DNA from: Saprospiraceae bacterium
GTDB lineage: Bacteria > Bacteroidota > Bacteroidia > Chitinophagales > Saprospiraceae
NCBI GenBank assembly: GCA_020627785.1
Contig: JAHDGF010000023.1
Span: forward strand, 1-64,000
DNA length: 64,000 nt
Reading direction: 5' to 3'
The position numbers and the translations under genes were made by a program. The notes beneath the pieces are model-generated. The model was not told where the DNA came from and searched no databases. It saw nothing but the letters and a program-made list of their open reading frames with translations. Positions 44,389 to 52,236 of this stretch are shown here, piece by piece. How positions within the stretch are numbered: the first letter of the stretch is position 1; every line of letters starts with the position of its first letter.

Positions 44389-46059
44389 TTAAGTTGATTG
44401 AATTAATTCGCCTTTATTCAAAATGACATTTTTCTTAATAAAGTTTTTCCACAACTTGTCTACAGACGAGACAATAATTCTCCATCTATGGTTTTCATTT
44501 GTCAGCTTTTGCAATATTTCTGATTTGGTATCTACATCTACGTGATCAAGAGGATCTTCAAGAATTAACAATCTTGGATTGGTCGCGATAGCCCTGGCAA
44601 GTAAAATTCGATTTTGTATATTTCTCGGAATCTTTATGCCTTCAGGATCTAATATGGTATTTAAGCCTTGAGGAACTGTAGAAATAAAATCGTTTAGGCC
44701 AGTAATTTTCAAAGCCCGATTTATATTATCCGGCGTTGCCTTTTCCCGACCTAAGGAAATATTTTCAAGGATAGAACCATGAAATATTTGACTTTCACCT
44801 AAGTAGAATCCAATTTCATCTTTAAGGGATTCTTGATCAAGAGATGCCATCGGGAAGCCATTGTATTTTAATAGACCAGAAGCTGGATCCAAGATTCCTG
44901 AAATAATCTTAAGCAAAGTAGACTTACCAGAACTCGGAGGACCAGATATGAGCATAGAGTCATTCTCAGGGACCACCAAATTTATGTTTTGTAAATTTTT
45001 CCTAGGTGAATCTGTGTACTTGTATGAAACATTCTCAAGCGATACTTCAAATGAAGCATCAGATTCCTTCAACTTAATGCCTTCTTTCAAATCCATGTCC
45101 TTATCAAAGACAAACCCAATTTTTTCAAGAGCAGTTAGTACATCATAGATAGATTCTATTGTTTTGATTAATTTCTCAACAGAAGCAATGATTAGAATGA
45201 TAATAATTTCTGCGGCAACAAATTGTCCTATGTTCATCTGCTCATTAAATACAAGCACACTACCGGTAACTAAAAGTCCTGCTGCCACTAGAATCTTAAA
45301 AAAGATTAAAGCCACAGATTGCATAACAATCACTTTGAAATGAGCTTCCCTATAATTTAGATAATTCTCAACATGGTCATCGGTTCTAGTCAAATTTAAA
45401 GTACTGCTACTAGCCAACTTGAAAGATAATTTACTTCTTGCAATCTCTTCCAACCAATAGGCAATTTTATATTTCGAGCTTGACTCTTTCATACTAGTTG
45501 CCAGGCCTTGAGGTCCTGTGGATGCGATTATAAAGTACACAATGATTAATAGTAGAACGCTGAAGAGAATGAAAAATGAATGGTACATACTTAGAACAAT
45601 CAACCCAACAATGATCTGAAATATTGCCAATGAAAAATCTATTAGAATTTTCGGAAGGCCTTTCTGAATGGTCATGGTATCAAAAAATCTATTCGCTAGT
45701 TCAGGCCCGTAATAATCGCGTAATGAGCTATACTTAATTTTCGGGATTCTATAGGCGAATTCAAAGGAAGCATTGCTAAATATTTTCTGCGCTAAATTCT
45801 CTACGATTCTTAATTGCATGATCTGTAGTAACCCTGCTAAGGCGACACCGCCGATAACAAAAGCTACCAAAACATACCAGGACGTGGTTACTTCTCCCCC
45901 TTGGATTAAATTTACAATGGCTTGAATGCCTAATGGCAAGGTAAGATTTACAATCCCATTAAAAAATGCGTAGATGTATACCTGTGAAATATCCTTTCTC
46001 TCAATGAGCAACAGTTTTTTAAATCTCCAAAAAACTGATTTTTGCTTTTTAGTCGCCAT
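44389..46059 (-). CDS. ABC transporter, permease fused to degenerate ATPase
   Basis: Five to six transmembrane helices (about 20-300) precede a nucleotide-binding domain. Walker A is intact (GPPSSGKST), the Q loop is GESQ, and Walker B is LLILEDPLD with the catalytic Glu. The signature that normally reads LSGGQ is IPRNI (in GIKIPRNIQNRILLARA), and the switch His is replaced (IIVSSVDKLW). As a homodimer this would lack normal signature contacts, so activity is doubtful unless it pairs with another ABC subunit, or acts by ATP binding. It heads an operon with HlyD and TolC genes, suggesting a type I-like exporter of unknown cargo. No peptidase domain (C39) is present. Confidence 0.85.
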   Translation of the reverse strand: MATKKQKSVFWRFKKLLLIERKDISQVYIYAFFNGIVNLTLPLGIQAIVNLIQGGEVTTSWYVLVAFVIGGVALAGLLQIMQLRIVENLAQKIFSNASFEFAYRIPKIKYSSLRDYYGPELANRFFDTMTIQKGLPKILIDFSLAIFQIIVGLIVLSMYHSFFILFSVLLLIIVYFIIASTGPQGLATSMKESSSKYKIAYWLEEIARSKLSFKLASSSTLNLTRTDDHVENYLNYREAHFKVIVMQSVALIFFKILVAAGLLVTGSVLVFNEQMNIGQFVAAEIIIILIIASVEKLIKTIESIYDVLTALEKIGFVFDKDMDLKEGIKLKESDASFEVSLENVSYKYTDSPRKNLQNINLVVPENDSMLISGPPSSGKSTLLKIISGILDPASGLLKYNGFPMASLDQESLKDEIGFYLGESQIFHGSILENISLGREKATPDNINRALKITGLNDFISTVPQGLNTILDPEGIKIPRNIQNRILLARAIATNPRLLILEDPLDHVDVDTKSEILQKLTNENHRWRIIVSSVDKLWKNFIKKNVILNKGELIQST

Positions 46060-46141
46060 ACTTCAAGTTCAATTTTGGGTTTTCTTTTTGTCTATTATGA
46101 TCTATTAATCTTCATTTTAACACTAACTGATTCTCAGAGCC

Positions 46142-46435
46142 TTAAGTCCAAGCCTGTTTTTGATTGTACTTTCTCATTTGTCTTTTAAGTTTCAGCATTA
46201 GCTCAGACCATAGTTTAGGTAGACTATCAGACTTGGCAGAAACGATAATATCAGGGCCCGGAACTCCCAATTTGATGATCGTCTCATAAATATTTGGCTT
46301 GGATGAAGTTTTCTTGATATAAATTTCGGAGTATAAGAGTTGCCCAAATTTCTTGCTCAGTTTTCTAATCTTCCACTTAGAAAATCGTATGTACTTATTA
46401 GGTATTTCCGCTTGGTTTCTAATGATAAAAGTCAT
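46142..46435 (-). CDS. Small protein resembling HPF/RaiA ribosome-hibernation factor
   Basis: The 97 residues resemble the short HPF/RaiA fold: a first strand with RFSKWKIRKLSKKFGQLLYSEIYIKK, a second with IIKLGVPGPDIIVSAKS, and the family-like ending LPKLWSELMLKLKRQMRKYNQK (compare AIDLAIDKLERQLRK of hibernation factors). It is basic, suitable for binding rRNA in the decoding centre. It lies 82 bases upstream of the ABC exporter gene on the same strand and may be its first cistron. If so, export genes and ribosome protection share control. Divergence from typical HPF is considerable, so the call is moderate. Confidence 0.5.
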   Translation of the reverse strand: MTFIIRNQAEIPNKYIRFSKWKIRKLSKKFGQLLYSEIYIKKTSSKPNIYETIIKLGVPGPDIIVSAKSDSLPKLWSELMLKLKRQMRKYNQKQAWT

Positions 46436-46449
46436 AGCACTTTGGTTTT

Positions 46450-46538
46450 GTTAGTTTATATAAATATTTAAGTAAGTATTACTAACATAACCGCAAGTTA
46501 TACTTTTTGTTTTGATAAATATTACTTATTTTGATAAA
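46450..46538. promoter_or_regulatory. Divergent regulatory region with inverted and direct repeats
   Basis: Between the HPF-like and TetR genes are a six-bp inverted repeat GTTAGT/ACTAAC (46450-46455 and 46481-46486), a perfect palindrome TAAATATTTA (46461-46470) at its centre-left, and a 10-bp direct repeat TTTTGATAAA (46510-46519 and 46529-46538) just upstream of the TetR start. Any of these may be TetR operators controlling both directions. Confidence 0.45.
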
Positions 46539-46548
46539 AAATTAGAAT

Positions 46549-47232
46549 ATGGCATTGAAACTGAATTTTTCTTTACCGGAGAGCCTATATATAAAGGACC
46601 CTCAGCAATCTAAGTATGGCAATAGGCTTTTAACAGATTCAATTGAATTGATCAATGATTTAGGTTTTGAAAAATTTACCTTTAAAAAATTAGCTATAAG
46701 AATGGATTCCTCAGAGGTCTCTATTTACCGATATTTTAAAAATAAACATCTTTTGCTGCTTTATTTAAACTGTTGGTATTGGGAATGGGTGGGATACCTT
46801 ATAGACAGGCAAACCATGAATTTATCTGATCCTGAAATGAAGCTAAAGCGGGCAATTCATTGCATGATCTATGCCAGCAATGAATCCGAACTCATAGACT
46901 ACATCAATGAGAATGCGTTATTCTATATTACTATGAAGGAAAGTTCAAAAACTTATCATATTTCTGCGGTAGATCAAGAAAATAAATCTGGCCTATATCT
47001 CCCTTATAAAATATTAGTAGAAAAAATTGCTAAAATAGTTGAAGAGGTTAAACCCAAATTTAAATATTCAAAGAGTTTATCGTCAACCCTTTTCGACATG
47101 GTAAACAATCAGATATACTATGCTGAGCATTTACCAAGACTCACCAGTTTAAAAAATAAAAACATCTTCAAGGAGCTAGAAAAAATGGTCACCCATTTTG
47201 CTTTTGCATCCATTTATTACGACATCAAATAA
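46549..47232 (+). CDS. TetR-family transcriptional regulator
   Basis: The N-terminal HTH (about 25-75) has the TetR order: LLTDSIELINDLGFEKFTFK, LAIRMDSSEVSIYRYFKNKHLLL with the recognition helix and the YxxFxxK ending typical of TetR. The C-terminal ligand domain (about 80-227) has helices but no recognisable ligand pocket sequence. TetR repressors usually control divergently placed transport genes; here the minus-strand HPF-like and ABC/HlyD/TolC genes start 113 bases away, with repeats in between. It ends just before a strong hairpin. Confidence 0.9.
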   Translation: MALKLNFSLPESLYIKDPQQSKYGNRLLTDSIELINDLGFEKFTFKKLAIRMDSSEVSIYRYFKNKHLLLLYLNCWYWEWVGYLIDRQTMNLSDPEMKLKRAIHCMIYASNESELIDYINENALFYITMKESSKTYHISAVDQENKSGLYLPYKILVEKIAKIVEEVKPKFKYSKSLSSTLFDMVNNQIYYAEHLPRLTSLKNKNIFKELEKMVTHFAFASIYYDIK

Positions 47233-47235
47233 AAA

Positions 47236-47260
47236 TGGAGAGACTAAAAAAGTCTCTCCA
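47236..47260. terminator. Hairpin between convergent genes
   Basis: A perfect 10-bp stem TGGAGAGACT/AGTCTCTCCA (47236-47245 with 47251-47260) with an AAAAA loop begins 4 bases after the TetR stop. The T-run needed for termination is present on the minus strand (left of the stem reads AAAAAT), and weaker on the plus strand. It may serve both directions. Confidence 0.6.
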
Positions 47261-47366
47261 AATATCAAATTAAAATACATTTGAAGATTAGTTATAATCA
47301 ACTTATAAAACTTAATTCATTCTTGCTCTTAATTTGAATTGTATAATTGCTTAAAATCGTATGCGG

Positions 47367-47852
47367 TTATTCTTGTCCACTCGATCGATCATCTCGTGGT
47401 GGCCTCTGAAAATTTCCAAATATATTTTTAGACTCATCAATTAATTCATCAAAATTTTCTAATTGTTCCTCATTACAAAGTTTACGTAAATCTTCAAGAT
47501 GACTGTAATGAATCATTTCAATGTTCCATTGTGCACTTAAAATTTTTTCCTTATAAAAAAATGGATCTATTACACCACTTGTAGACTTTAGTGAGTTATA
47601 GAATTCCAACTTTAAATTATTCAGCTCTTGCTTTGCTGGCCTTAACACCTCTCTATGCTCATCTACTAGCTTTTCATATCGATCTTTCTGTGATGGAGTT
47701 AAATCTAACCTAGTCTCAATCATCATTCTTGGATGTAGCTTAGGTGGTAAATGTGCATGTGGGCTTTTAAAAAAACCTATTGCAAAAAGCGCAATATTTG
47801 AAATAATCAGCATTGCGATGACCCCCCACAAGAATTTATTTCTCTTAGTCAT
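47367..47852 (-). CDS. Periplasmic sensor with Spy/CnrX-like domain
   Basis: One N-terminal transmembrane helix (about 8-28) is followed by a periplasmic helical domain of the LTxxQ type: RLDLTPSQKDRYEKLVDEHREVLRP near 48-75 and a second helical hairpin (LRKLCNEEQLENFDELIDES). The fold matches Spy/CpxP/CnrX/ZraP, periplasmic chaperone-like or metal-sensing antennae. The membrane anchor makes it more like CnrX than Spy. Its start overlaps the upstream small membrane gene by 8 bases. In the Cnr system the anchor protein senses metal and releases an anti-sigma factor. The metal ligands here (HPRMMIE, HAHLPPKLHP) are only suggestive. Confidence 0.75.
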   Translation of the reverse strand: MTKRNKFLWGVIAMLIISNIALFAIGFFKSPHAHLPPKLHPRMMIETRLDLTPSQKDRYEKLVDEHREVLRPAKQELNNLKLEFYNSLKSTSGVIDPFFYKEKILSAQWNIEMIHYSHLEDLRKLCNEEQLENFDELIDESKNIFGNFQRPPRDDRSSGQE

Positions 47853-48126
47853 ACAAGCCTTGGTTTGACTGAAAGAAAAGTGTCGACTCTGCTAAATCAC
47901 CTTTGGGCGAAACGCGTACATTTTTTGATTTAGCAATTGAGAAAATTGCTACAAACATTAAAAGTGTGCTTATGACCATTGCCAGCCACCATAGTTTGGG
48001 TATACTTTCCTGATCAATACGTTCTTGTAAGGCTGTCCGAATGGTGATCGGAGCCCTGACTTTATTTATGTCATCCAATATATCTAGTGGATCGTTCATT
48101 GATTTATTAGACAAGAATTTATTCAT
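47845..48126 (-). CDS. Small single-pass membrane protein, probable anti-sigma factor
   Basis: The 93-residue protein has a short N-terminal cytoplasmic region (about 1-43), one transmembrane helix (about 46-65; WWLAMVISTLLMFVAIFSI) and a short periplasmic tail. This layout and position between an ECF sigma gene and a Spy/CnrX-like gene fit a small anti-sigma factor such as CnrY. The N-terminal NDPLDILDDINKV helix could bind the sigma factor. The overlap with both neighbours is 8 bases, so all three are translated together. No zinc-anti-sigma motif is present. Confidence 0.65.
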   Translation of the reverse strand: MNKFLSNKSMNDPLDILDDINKVRAPITIRTALQERIDQESIPKLWWLAMVISTLLMFVAIFSIAKSKNVRVSPKGDLAESTLFFQSNQGLYD

Positions 48127-48646
48127 TTTCCTTTTCTTTATTTAATATGATCAATAATTTCTTTTTGGCCCTTTGAAATAATGACTCAACCGCCTTCACC
48201 TTAATATTTAATATCTCTGCTACTTCTTTTTGCGATAATCCTTCAATCTTCAATAACACAATCACATTTTTATGTGAATCTGAAAGTTGATTAATGGCAG
48301 TAAACATTTTCTCCATGGCTTCCTTTTGTTCAAGTTTCACGCCTGGATGATCGAAAGTTACCAAGTTTTTTTGAACCACTAATTCGTCAGTAGAAACTGC
48401 ATTTAAAGTAGGTTTACGCTTTTGGGTCTGATTAGCCTTAATGTAATTGAGCGATGTATTTATTGTTATTCTATAGATCCAAGTTTTTAATTGAGCTTGA
48501 TGCCTAAATTTTCCCTTACTCTTATACACCGACATAAAAACATCCTGAGTTATTTCCTCTGCTTGTTCTTTGCTCTGGACATACTGAAGACTTAGGTTGT
48601 ACACCATGTCTGAATGTTCCTCATAAATTTCATCAAAATTTTCCAC
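48119..48646 (-). CDS. ECF RNA polymerase sigma factor
   Basis: Sigma-70 region 2 covers about residues 5-75: YEEHSDMVYNLSLQYVQSK, EEITQDVFMSVYKSKGKFRHQ and KTWIYRITINTSLNYIKAN. Region 4 (about 115-170) has SDSHKNVIVLLKIEGLSQKEVAEILNIKVKAVESLFQRAKK with the standard HTH (given here in parts: GLSQKEVAEILN, VKAVESLFQRAKK). It is 175 residues, the usual ECF size, without extra domains. Its likely regulator is the small membrane protein just downstream, which in turn adjoins the sensor. Targets are not known. The gene starts opposite a divergent region of 451 bases. Confidence 0.93.
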   Translation of the reverse strand: MENFDEIYEEHSDMVYNLSLQYVQSKEQAEEITQDVFMSVYKSKGKFRHQAQLKTWIYRITINTSLNYIKANQTQKRKPTLNAVSTDELVVQKNLVTFDHPGVKLEQKEAMEKMFTAINQLSDSHKNVIVLLKIEGLSQKEVAEILNIKVKAVESLFQRAKKKLLIILNKEKENE

Positions 48647-49097
48647 CCCTTGCTTTAGTTGCCTAGTATATACATCATGTATAAGTTGAACTTTAAAGAG
48701 GTAAGTTAAATGAAGGATAAAAATAAATCTAGGATAATTAACTTTATTAAAAATAAACTAGGAATGCCAAAGGATTTGCGGCATCCATGTTGTCTAATGC
48801 AAATTACTATTAAATCAATGGATCATATCTACCCTAATTAGGGTCAACGCTCCCATAATCCAATCCATCAGATGCCATTGTATGGAGCTCCCTGTTCATA
48901 ATTATTTACAATTCTGGCAAACAAAGCATTCAAGAGAAATACATTTGCATGACAATGTCAAAAAAATAAATCAAGTTTATAAGATAATTGAACTTATTGA
49001 CTAGAAACAAATGAATTTAGATGATAGTCAAAAATTAAATTTTTATCATTGATCACATGTAATTGAGTTAAGTACTATCTTAGAACTACAATCAATT
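48647..49097. other. Divergent intergenic region between sigma factor and GNAT genes
   Basis: The 451 bases hold a possible 43-codon ORF (48710-48841) and a perfect palindrome ACCCTAATTAGGGT (48831-48844). A TATCTTAG element near 49076 may be the -7 box of the GNAT gene. I see no RNA gene. Confidence 0.5.
48710..48841 (+). CDS. Possible small protein (43 residues)
   Basis: An ATG at 48710 with an AGAGG stretch about 12 bases upstream (48696-48700) opens a 43-residue ORF beginning MKDKNKSRIINFIKNK and ending SMDHIYPN. It is basic at the N-terminus, has a Cys pair (HPCCLMQ) and no known family. The last codons lie in a perfect palindrome. It may be real, but the composition does not differ much from random AT-rich sequence, so confidence is low. 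Confidence 0.25.
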   Translation: MKDKNKSRIINFIKNKLGMPKDLRHPCCLMQITIKSMDHIYPN

Positions 49098-49638
49098 ATG
49101 TCAACGATAGAAAACAAATACTTACTTTTCAGAGAAGAAAGTGCGCGCTTAAATTTTCGAGCAGCCATCGAAGAAGATTTTAATTCTTGGCTGAAATTTT
49201 TTAAAGATCCTAATACTTCCAAGCATTGGAACATGCCTAAAGAAGAACCAGAAGTGAGCTGCCATAATTGGTACAAGAAACAATTTCATCGATATAATAA
49301 TAATTTAGGTGGCTTGAATGCCCTCACTGAAAAAAAACAGTGGGCGTTTGATCGGTCATTGCGGCTTACTTATTCAGACGGTTGATCAAGTGCAAGAACT
49401 TGAAGTTGGCTATTCCTTACTTCCAGAATTTTGGAACAACGGTTATGCAACAGAGGCTGCTAAGAAATGTTTGGAATATGCTTTCGCAAATGAATTATCA
49501 GAATCTGTAATTTCAATCATCAGTATAACCAATCTCCCTTCTGAAAAAGTAGCATTAAAAAATGGGATGACGATTAGTCAACAAACAACTTACCATGGAA
49601 ATAAAGTGAATATTTTTAGAATAAATAAAATGGTATGA
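49098..49638 (+). pseudogene. GNAT-family acetyltransferase, frameshifted
   Basis: The first frame (49098-49385) encodes FREESARLNFRAAIEEDF and HWNMPKEEPE, the start of a RimJ/RimL-type N-acetyltransferase. The second frame (from 49318) encodes SGRLIGHCGLLIQTVDQVQEL, EVGYSLLPEFWNNGYATEAA (acetyl-CoA loop region) and the C-terminal strands. They join when one base is removed from a run of eight As (49330-49337). A complete protein would be about 179 residues. The gene is broken by slippage, decay or a sequencing error. It opens a chain of overlapping genes to 52220; the next gene begins within its stop (ATGA). Confidence 0.75.
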
Positions 49639-50267
49639 TCAAGGTATACACACTGCTTTTAATTAGCTTCACCCTATCCTGCAAGGTAAGTAAACCAGGA
49701 ATCGACTCAGAAAAAATGATGAGCTTAACCATGGATTTAAGTTCTGTAAATCTTAGTGAAACTCAGCGTATTATTCCTGCAACCTTTGAAACGGTAACCA
49801 CGCCAATAACGCTTATTGATAAAATTCATTTGGAAGGATTTTATACTGAAAAAAAATTAGACTGGTTGGTTAAAGATTCATACACTTCCTTGAAAGCCAC
49901 CGATGAAAAAGGTTTCATTATCTTTCAATCAGATACTTTGATGACCTATGATATATACAAAGAAGTTGTTTCAGAAAAAAAGATCAAAGAATATAGGACC
50001 TTTGAATATTGTGCTACCTGCGATGCAACAAATGGAATACCTTTGACGGAAGTCAAAAAAATTATAGGAGCCATATCAAATACAGTAGGCAAACCACATC
50101 AAAAAATGATATCTAGGCAAAAAATATATAACCATGCAATGTTAACTGGAGTCTATCCTGATGGCAAAAAAACGATGACTGTATCTGGAACAAAATCAGA
50201 GTTAGAACAATTACTTGCTCATCCGAAATTGAGTGGAATAAAATATGAAATGAAAAAACTTAAATGA
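49635..50267 (+). CDS. Lipoprotein of unknown function
   Basis: A lipoprotein signal (LLISFTLSCKVSKPG) gives a mature protein of about 190 residues. The middle is beta-rich (IIPATFETVTTPITLID), with a Cys-x-x-Cys pair in FEYCATCDATNG near residues 129-132. There is no catalytic motif I recognise. Start overlaps the GNAT stop by four bases (ATGA), and its own last bases overlap the next lipoprotein gene by four, so all are translationally coupled. It may be a surface lipoprotein of a small module, but function is unknown. Confidence 0.6.
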   Translation: MIKVYTLLLISFTLSCKVSKPGIDSEKMMSLTMDLSSVNLSETQRIIPATFETVTTPITLIDKIHLEGFYTEKKLDWLVKDSYTSLKATDEKGFIIFQSDTLMTYDIYKEVVSEKKIKEYRTFEYCATCDATNGIPLTEVKKIIGAISNTVGKPHQKMISRQKIYNHAMLTGVYPDGKKTMTVSGTKSELEQLLAHPKLSGIKYEMKKLK

Positions 50268-51124
50268 ATATGAGCAATAAACTTTCCTTAGCCATTGGCT
50301 TGATGCTGCTTGCATTTCTTTCCATGCAGTGTAATGAAGATTTATGTGAATTCATCAATTGTCAGAATGGCGGAAATTGCATAGAAGAGTCTTGTGAATG
50401 TGCGACTGGTTATACTGGTAAATTCTGTGAGGAGAGGTTGTATCTTCTCAAGACAATTACTTATAATGAGCAGACCACTCAAAATTTTACCTACGATGAA
50501 ATGAATAGAATTATTGAACGGAATCAATTTTTCAATAACAATACCAGGGTAGAAACAAAATATACTTATCTTGAAGACACCATCAAAGTGAGATTAATTG
50601 ACTTACTCGGTCAAGATACAGTTTATCATTTTTTAATTGATCAATCCGAATTTAGAATGGATCATGTTTACGTAGATAATTTTTCAAATTATCTAACAAG
50701 AAAATATTTTAATATTGATTCAAACTGTGGTTATTTTAATGCCGAATTTTACCGTGGCTCTAATTCTTTTACACCAGGTTCTTTATCCAGCTATCAGCAG
50801 ATGGATTACTTTGGGAATTGCAGTTTAATCATTAAAAGTTATAGAGCTGAAAATGATACGCTTATTTCAAGTAGAGAATTAATAATGGATGGAAGTAATT
50901 CCATCTATCAATCTGCAGAAAATCGAGTCGTCGATTTTAATTTACCTTATGTCACGAACAAAAAAAATATCCAAAAGGATACTCGCTTCAAAAGTAATGG
51001 GGAAATAAATCTTAATGGTTCTTATGAGTCTTCATTTATAACAAATGAAGATGATTATCCATTAAGTGAAACAAGAACCTTTCTTACAGGTGAGGTATGG
51101 GAAATTACGTATGAGTATTATTAA
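50264..51124 (+). CDS. Lipoprotein with an EGF-like module
   Basis: A lipoprotein signal (LAFLSMQCNED) is followed directly by an EGF-like module at about residues 24-58: CEFINCQNGGNCIEESCECATGYTGKFC has six Cys in EGF spacing and the GYTGKFC end (listed here in pieces: CEFINCQNGGNC, CECATGYTGKFC). The rest (about 60-286) is a beta-rich region with YDEMNRI-type repeats often seen in RHS-like or sugar-binding lipoproteins (TFTYDEMNRIIERN, KYTYLEDTIKVRL). It is probably surface-exposed. It overlaps the preceding lipoprotein gene by 4 bases and precedes the NTF2-like gene by 12. Bacterial EGF modules are uncommon, so this is of interest. Confidence 0.7.
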   Translation: MNMSNKLSLAIGLMLLAFLSMQCNEDLCEFINCQNGGNCIEESCECATGYTGKFCEERLYLLKTITYNEQTTQNFTYDEMNRIIERNQFFNNNTRVETKYTYLEDTIKVRLIDLLGQDTVYHFLIDQSEFRMDHVYVDNFSNYLTRKYFNIDSNCGYFNAEFYRGSNSFTPGSLSSYQQMDYFGNCSLIIKSYRAENDTLISSRELIMDGSNSIYQSAENRVVDFNLPYVTNKKNIQKDTRFKSNGEINLNGSYESSFITNEDDYPLSETRTFLTGEVWEITYEYY

Positions 51125-51136
51125 GCCAGTAGGTAC

Positions 51137-51511
51137 ATGACTCCTGAAGATTTTATAAAAGAATATGAGCAAGCTCTTAAATCTCAAGATTGGTTACAGG
51201 TCGATCCACTCTTCCACGAAAAAGTTTGTGTTACTTTTTCAAGTGGTACCCTTCACGAAGGGAAACCCCAAGTAAAAATTGCCTTTGAAAAAAACTTCGC
51301 TGCCATTAAAAGTGAAGAATATCAGATGAGTAATGTTCGATGGATTATGAAAACTGAAAGCTTGGCTACTTACTTGTTTGACTACAACTGGAAAGGCATC
51401 ATTAATGGCAAACGAATCATGGGAAATGGTATTGGTACTTCTGTGCTATTGAAAGAAAATGATCGATGGGTTTTATTGACTGAGAATTTACACAAGCCAC
51501 CTACTTCTTAG
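51137..51511 (+). CDS. NTF2/SnoaL-like protein
   Basis: The 124 residues form an NTF2-like fold: N-terminal helix TPEDFIKEYEQALKSQDW, strand LFHEKVCVTFSSGTLHEGK, VKIAFEKNFAAIK, and the paired strands WIMKTESLATYLFDY and GNGIGTSVLLKENDRWVLLT. DUF4440/SnoaL relatives can be isomerases, hydrolases or ligand-binding subunits. It has no signal peptide, so it is cytoplasmic. It lies 12 bases downstream of the EGF lipoprotein gene and 4 bases upstream of the TIGR02117 gene, in the 49098-52220 operon. Confidence 0.75.
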   Translation: MTPEDFIKEYEQALKSQDWLQVDPLFHEKVCVTFSSGTLHEGKPQVKIAFEKNFAAIKSEEYQMSNVRWIMKTESLATYLFDYNWKGIINGKRIMGNGIGTSVLLKENDRWVLLTENLHKPPTS

Positions 51512-51515
51512 AGTA

Positions 51516-52220
51516 ATGAGTAAAAAAAATAAAACAAGCACTGCAAAACAGATCCTATGGTTGGCCTTAAAATTTTTACTTGGCATCCTTGCTTTCTTAT
51601 TGATCTACTTATTAACCGCCTTACTACTTTCTAAATTTACAGTAGCGGAGGAGATCAATGCACCAGATGAATTAGACATTTATATTCTTACAAACGGTGT
51701 TCATGTTGACCTAGTGGTTCCTACTACTTATAAAGACTACAACTGGTTTCAAACCGTCCCTCATTTACCAGGTGGTGCTCATGATGCTGAGTTTAAATAT
51801 TTAGCCATTGGCTGGGGAGATAAAGGTTTTTATTTAAATACACCTACTTGGGCAGAACTAAAAGCATCTACCGCTTTCAAAGCGGCTTTTGGATTGAGCG
51901 GTTCGGCGATTCATGCAACCTATTATAAGGCCATGACTGAAAGTGAAACCTGTAAAAAGATATCCATAAGCGAGGAGCAGTATCAACGATTGGTCGAATA
52001 CATTCATGCTGGATTTACTAAGAATGAAAAGGGCCAATTTATAGCCATTGACACAGAAGTCTCTTATCAAGGTTATAGAGATGCATTCTATGAGGCGGAA
52101 GGCAGGTATAGTTTATTCAAAACCTGTAATTCTTGGGCCAATAAAGGATTAAAGGCAAGTGGTCAGCGCGCCTGTTTATGGACCGCCTTCCAACAAGGTA
52201 TTTTTTCAAAATATGAATAG
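51516..52220 (+). CDS. TIGR02117/DUF2459 family membrane-anchored protein
   Basis: One transmembrane helix (about 13-36) is followed by a domain that matches the TIGR02117/DUF2459 family: IYILTNGVHVDLVVPT, FKYLAIGWGDKGFYLNTPTW, HATYYKAM and the C-terminal SLFKTCNSWANKGLKASGQRACLW with conserved Cys/Asn/Ser/Trp. The family has a papain-like or NlpC-like fold with a presumed Cys/His pair (C in TCNSW, H in NGVHVDL), but no activity is proven. It was once labelled urease-associated in some genomes. It closes the operon starting at 49098. Its location should be the inner membrane facing the periplasm. Confidence 0.82.
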   Translation: MSKKNKTSTAKQILWLALKFLLGILAFLLIYLLTALLLSKFTVAEEINAPDELDIYILTNGVHVDLVVPTTYKDYNWFQTVPHLPGGAHDAEFKYLAIGWGDKGFYLNTPTWAELKASTAFKAAFGLSGSAIHATYYKAMTESETCKKISISEEQYQRLVEYIHAGFTKNEKGQFIAIDTEVSYQGYRDAFYEAEGRYSLFKTCNSWANKGLKASGQRACLWTAFQQGIFSKYE

Positions 52221-52236
52221 AACTAATCTATAATTT

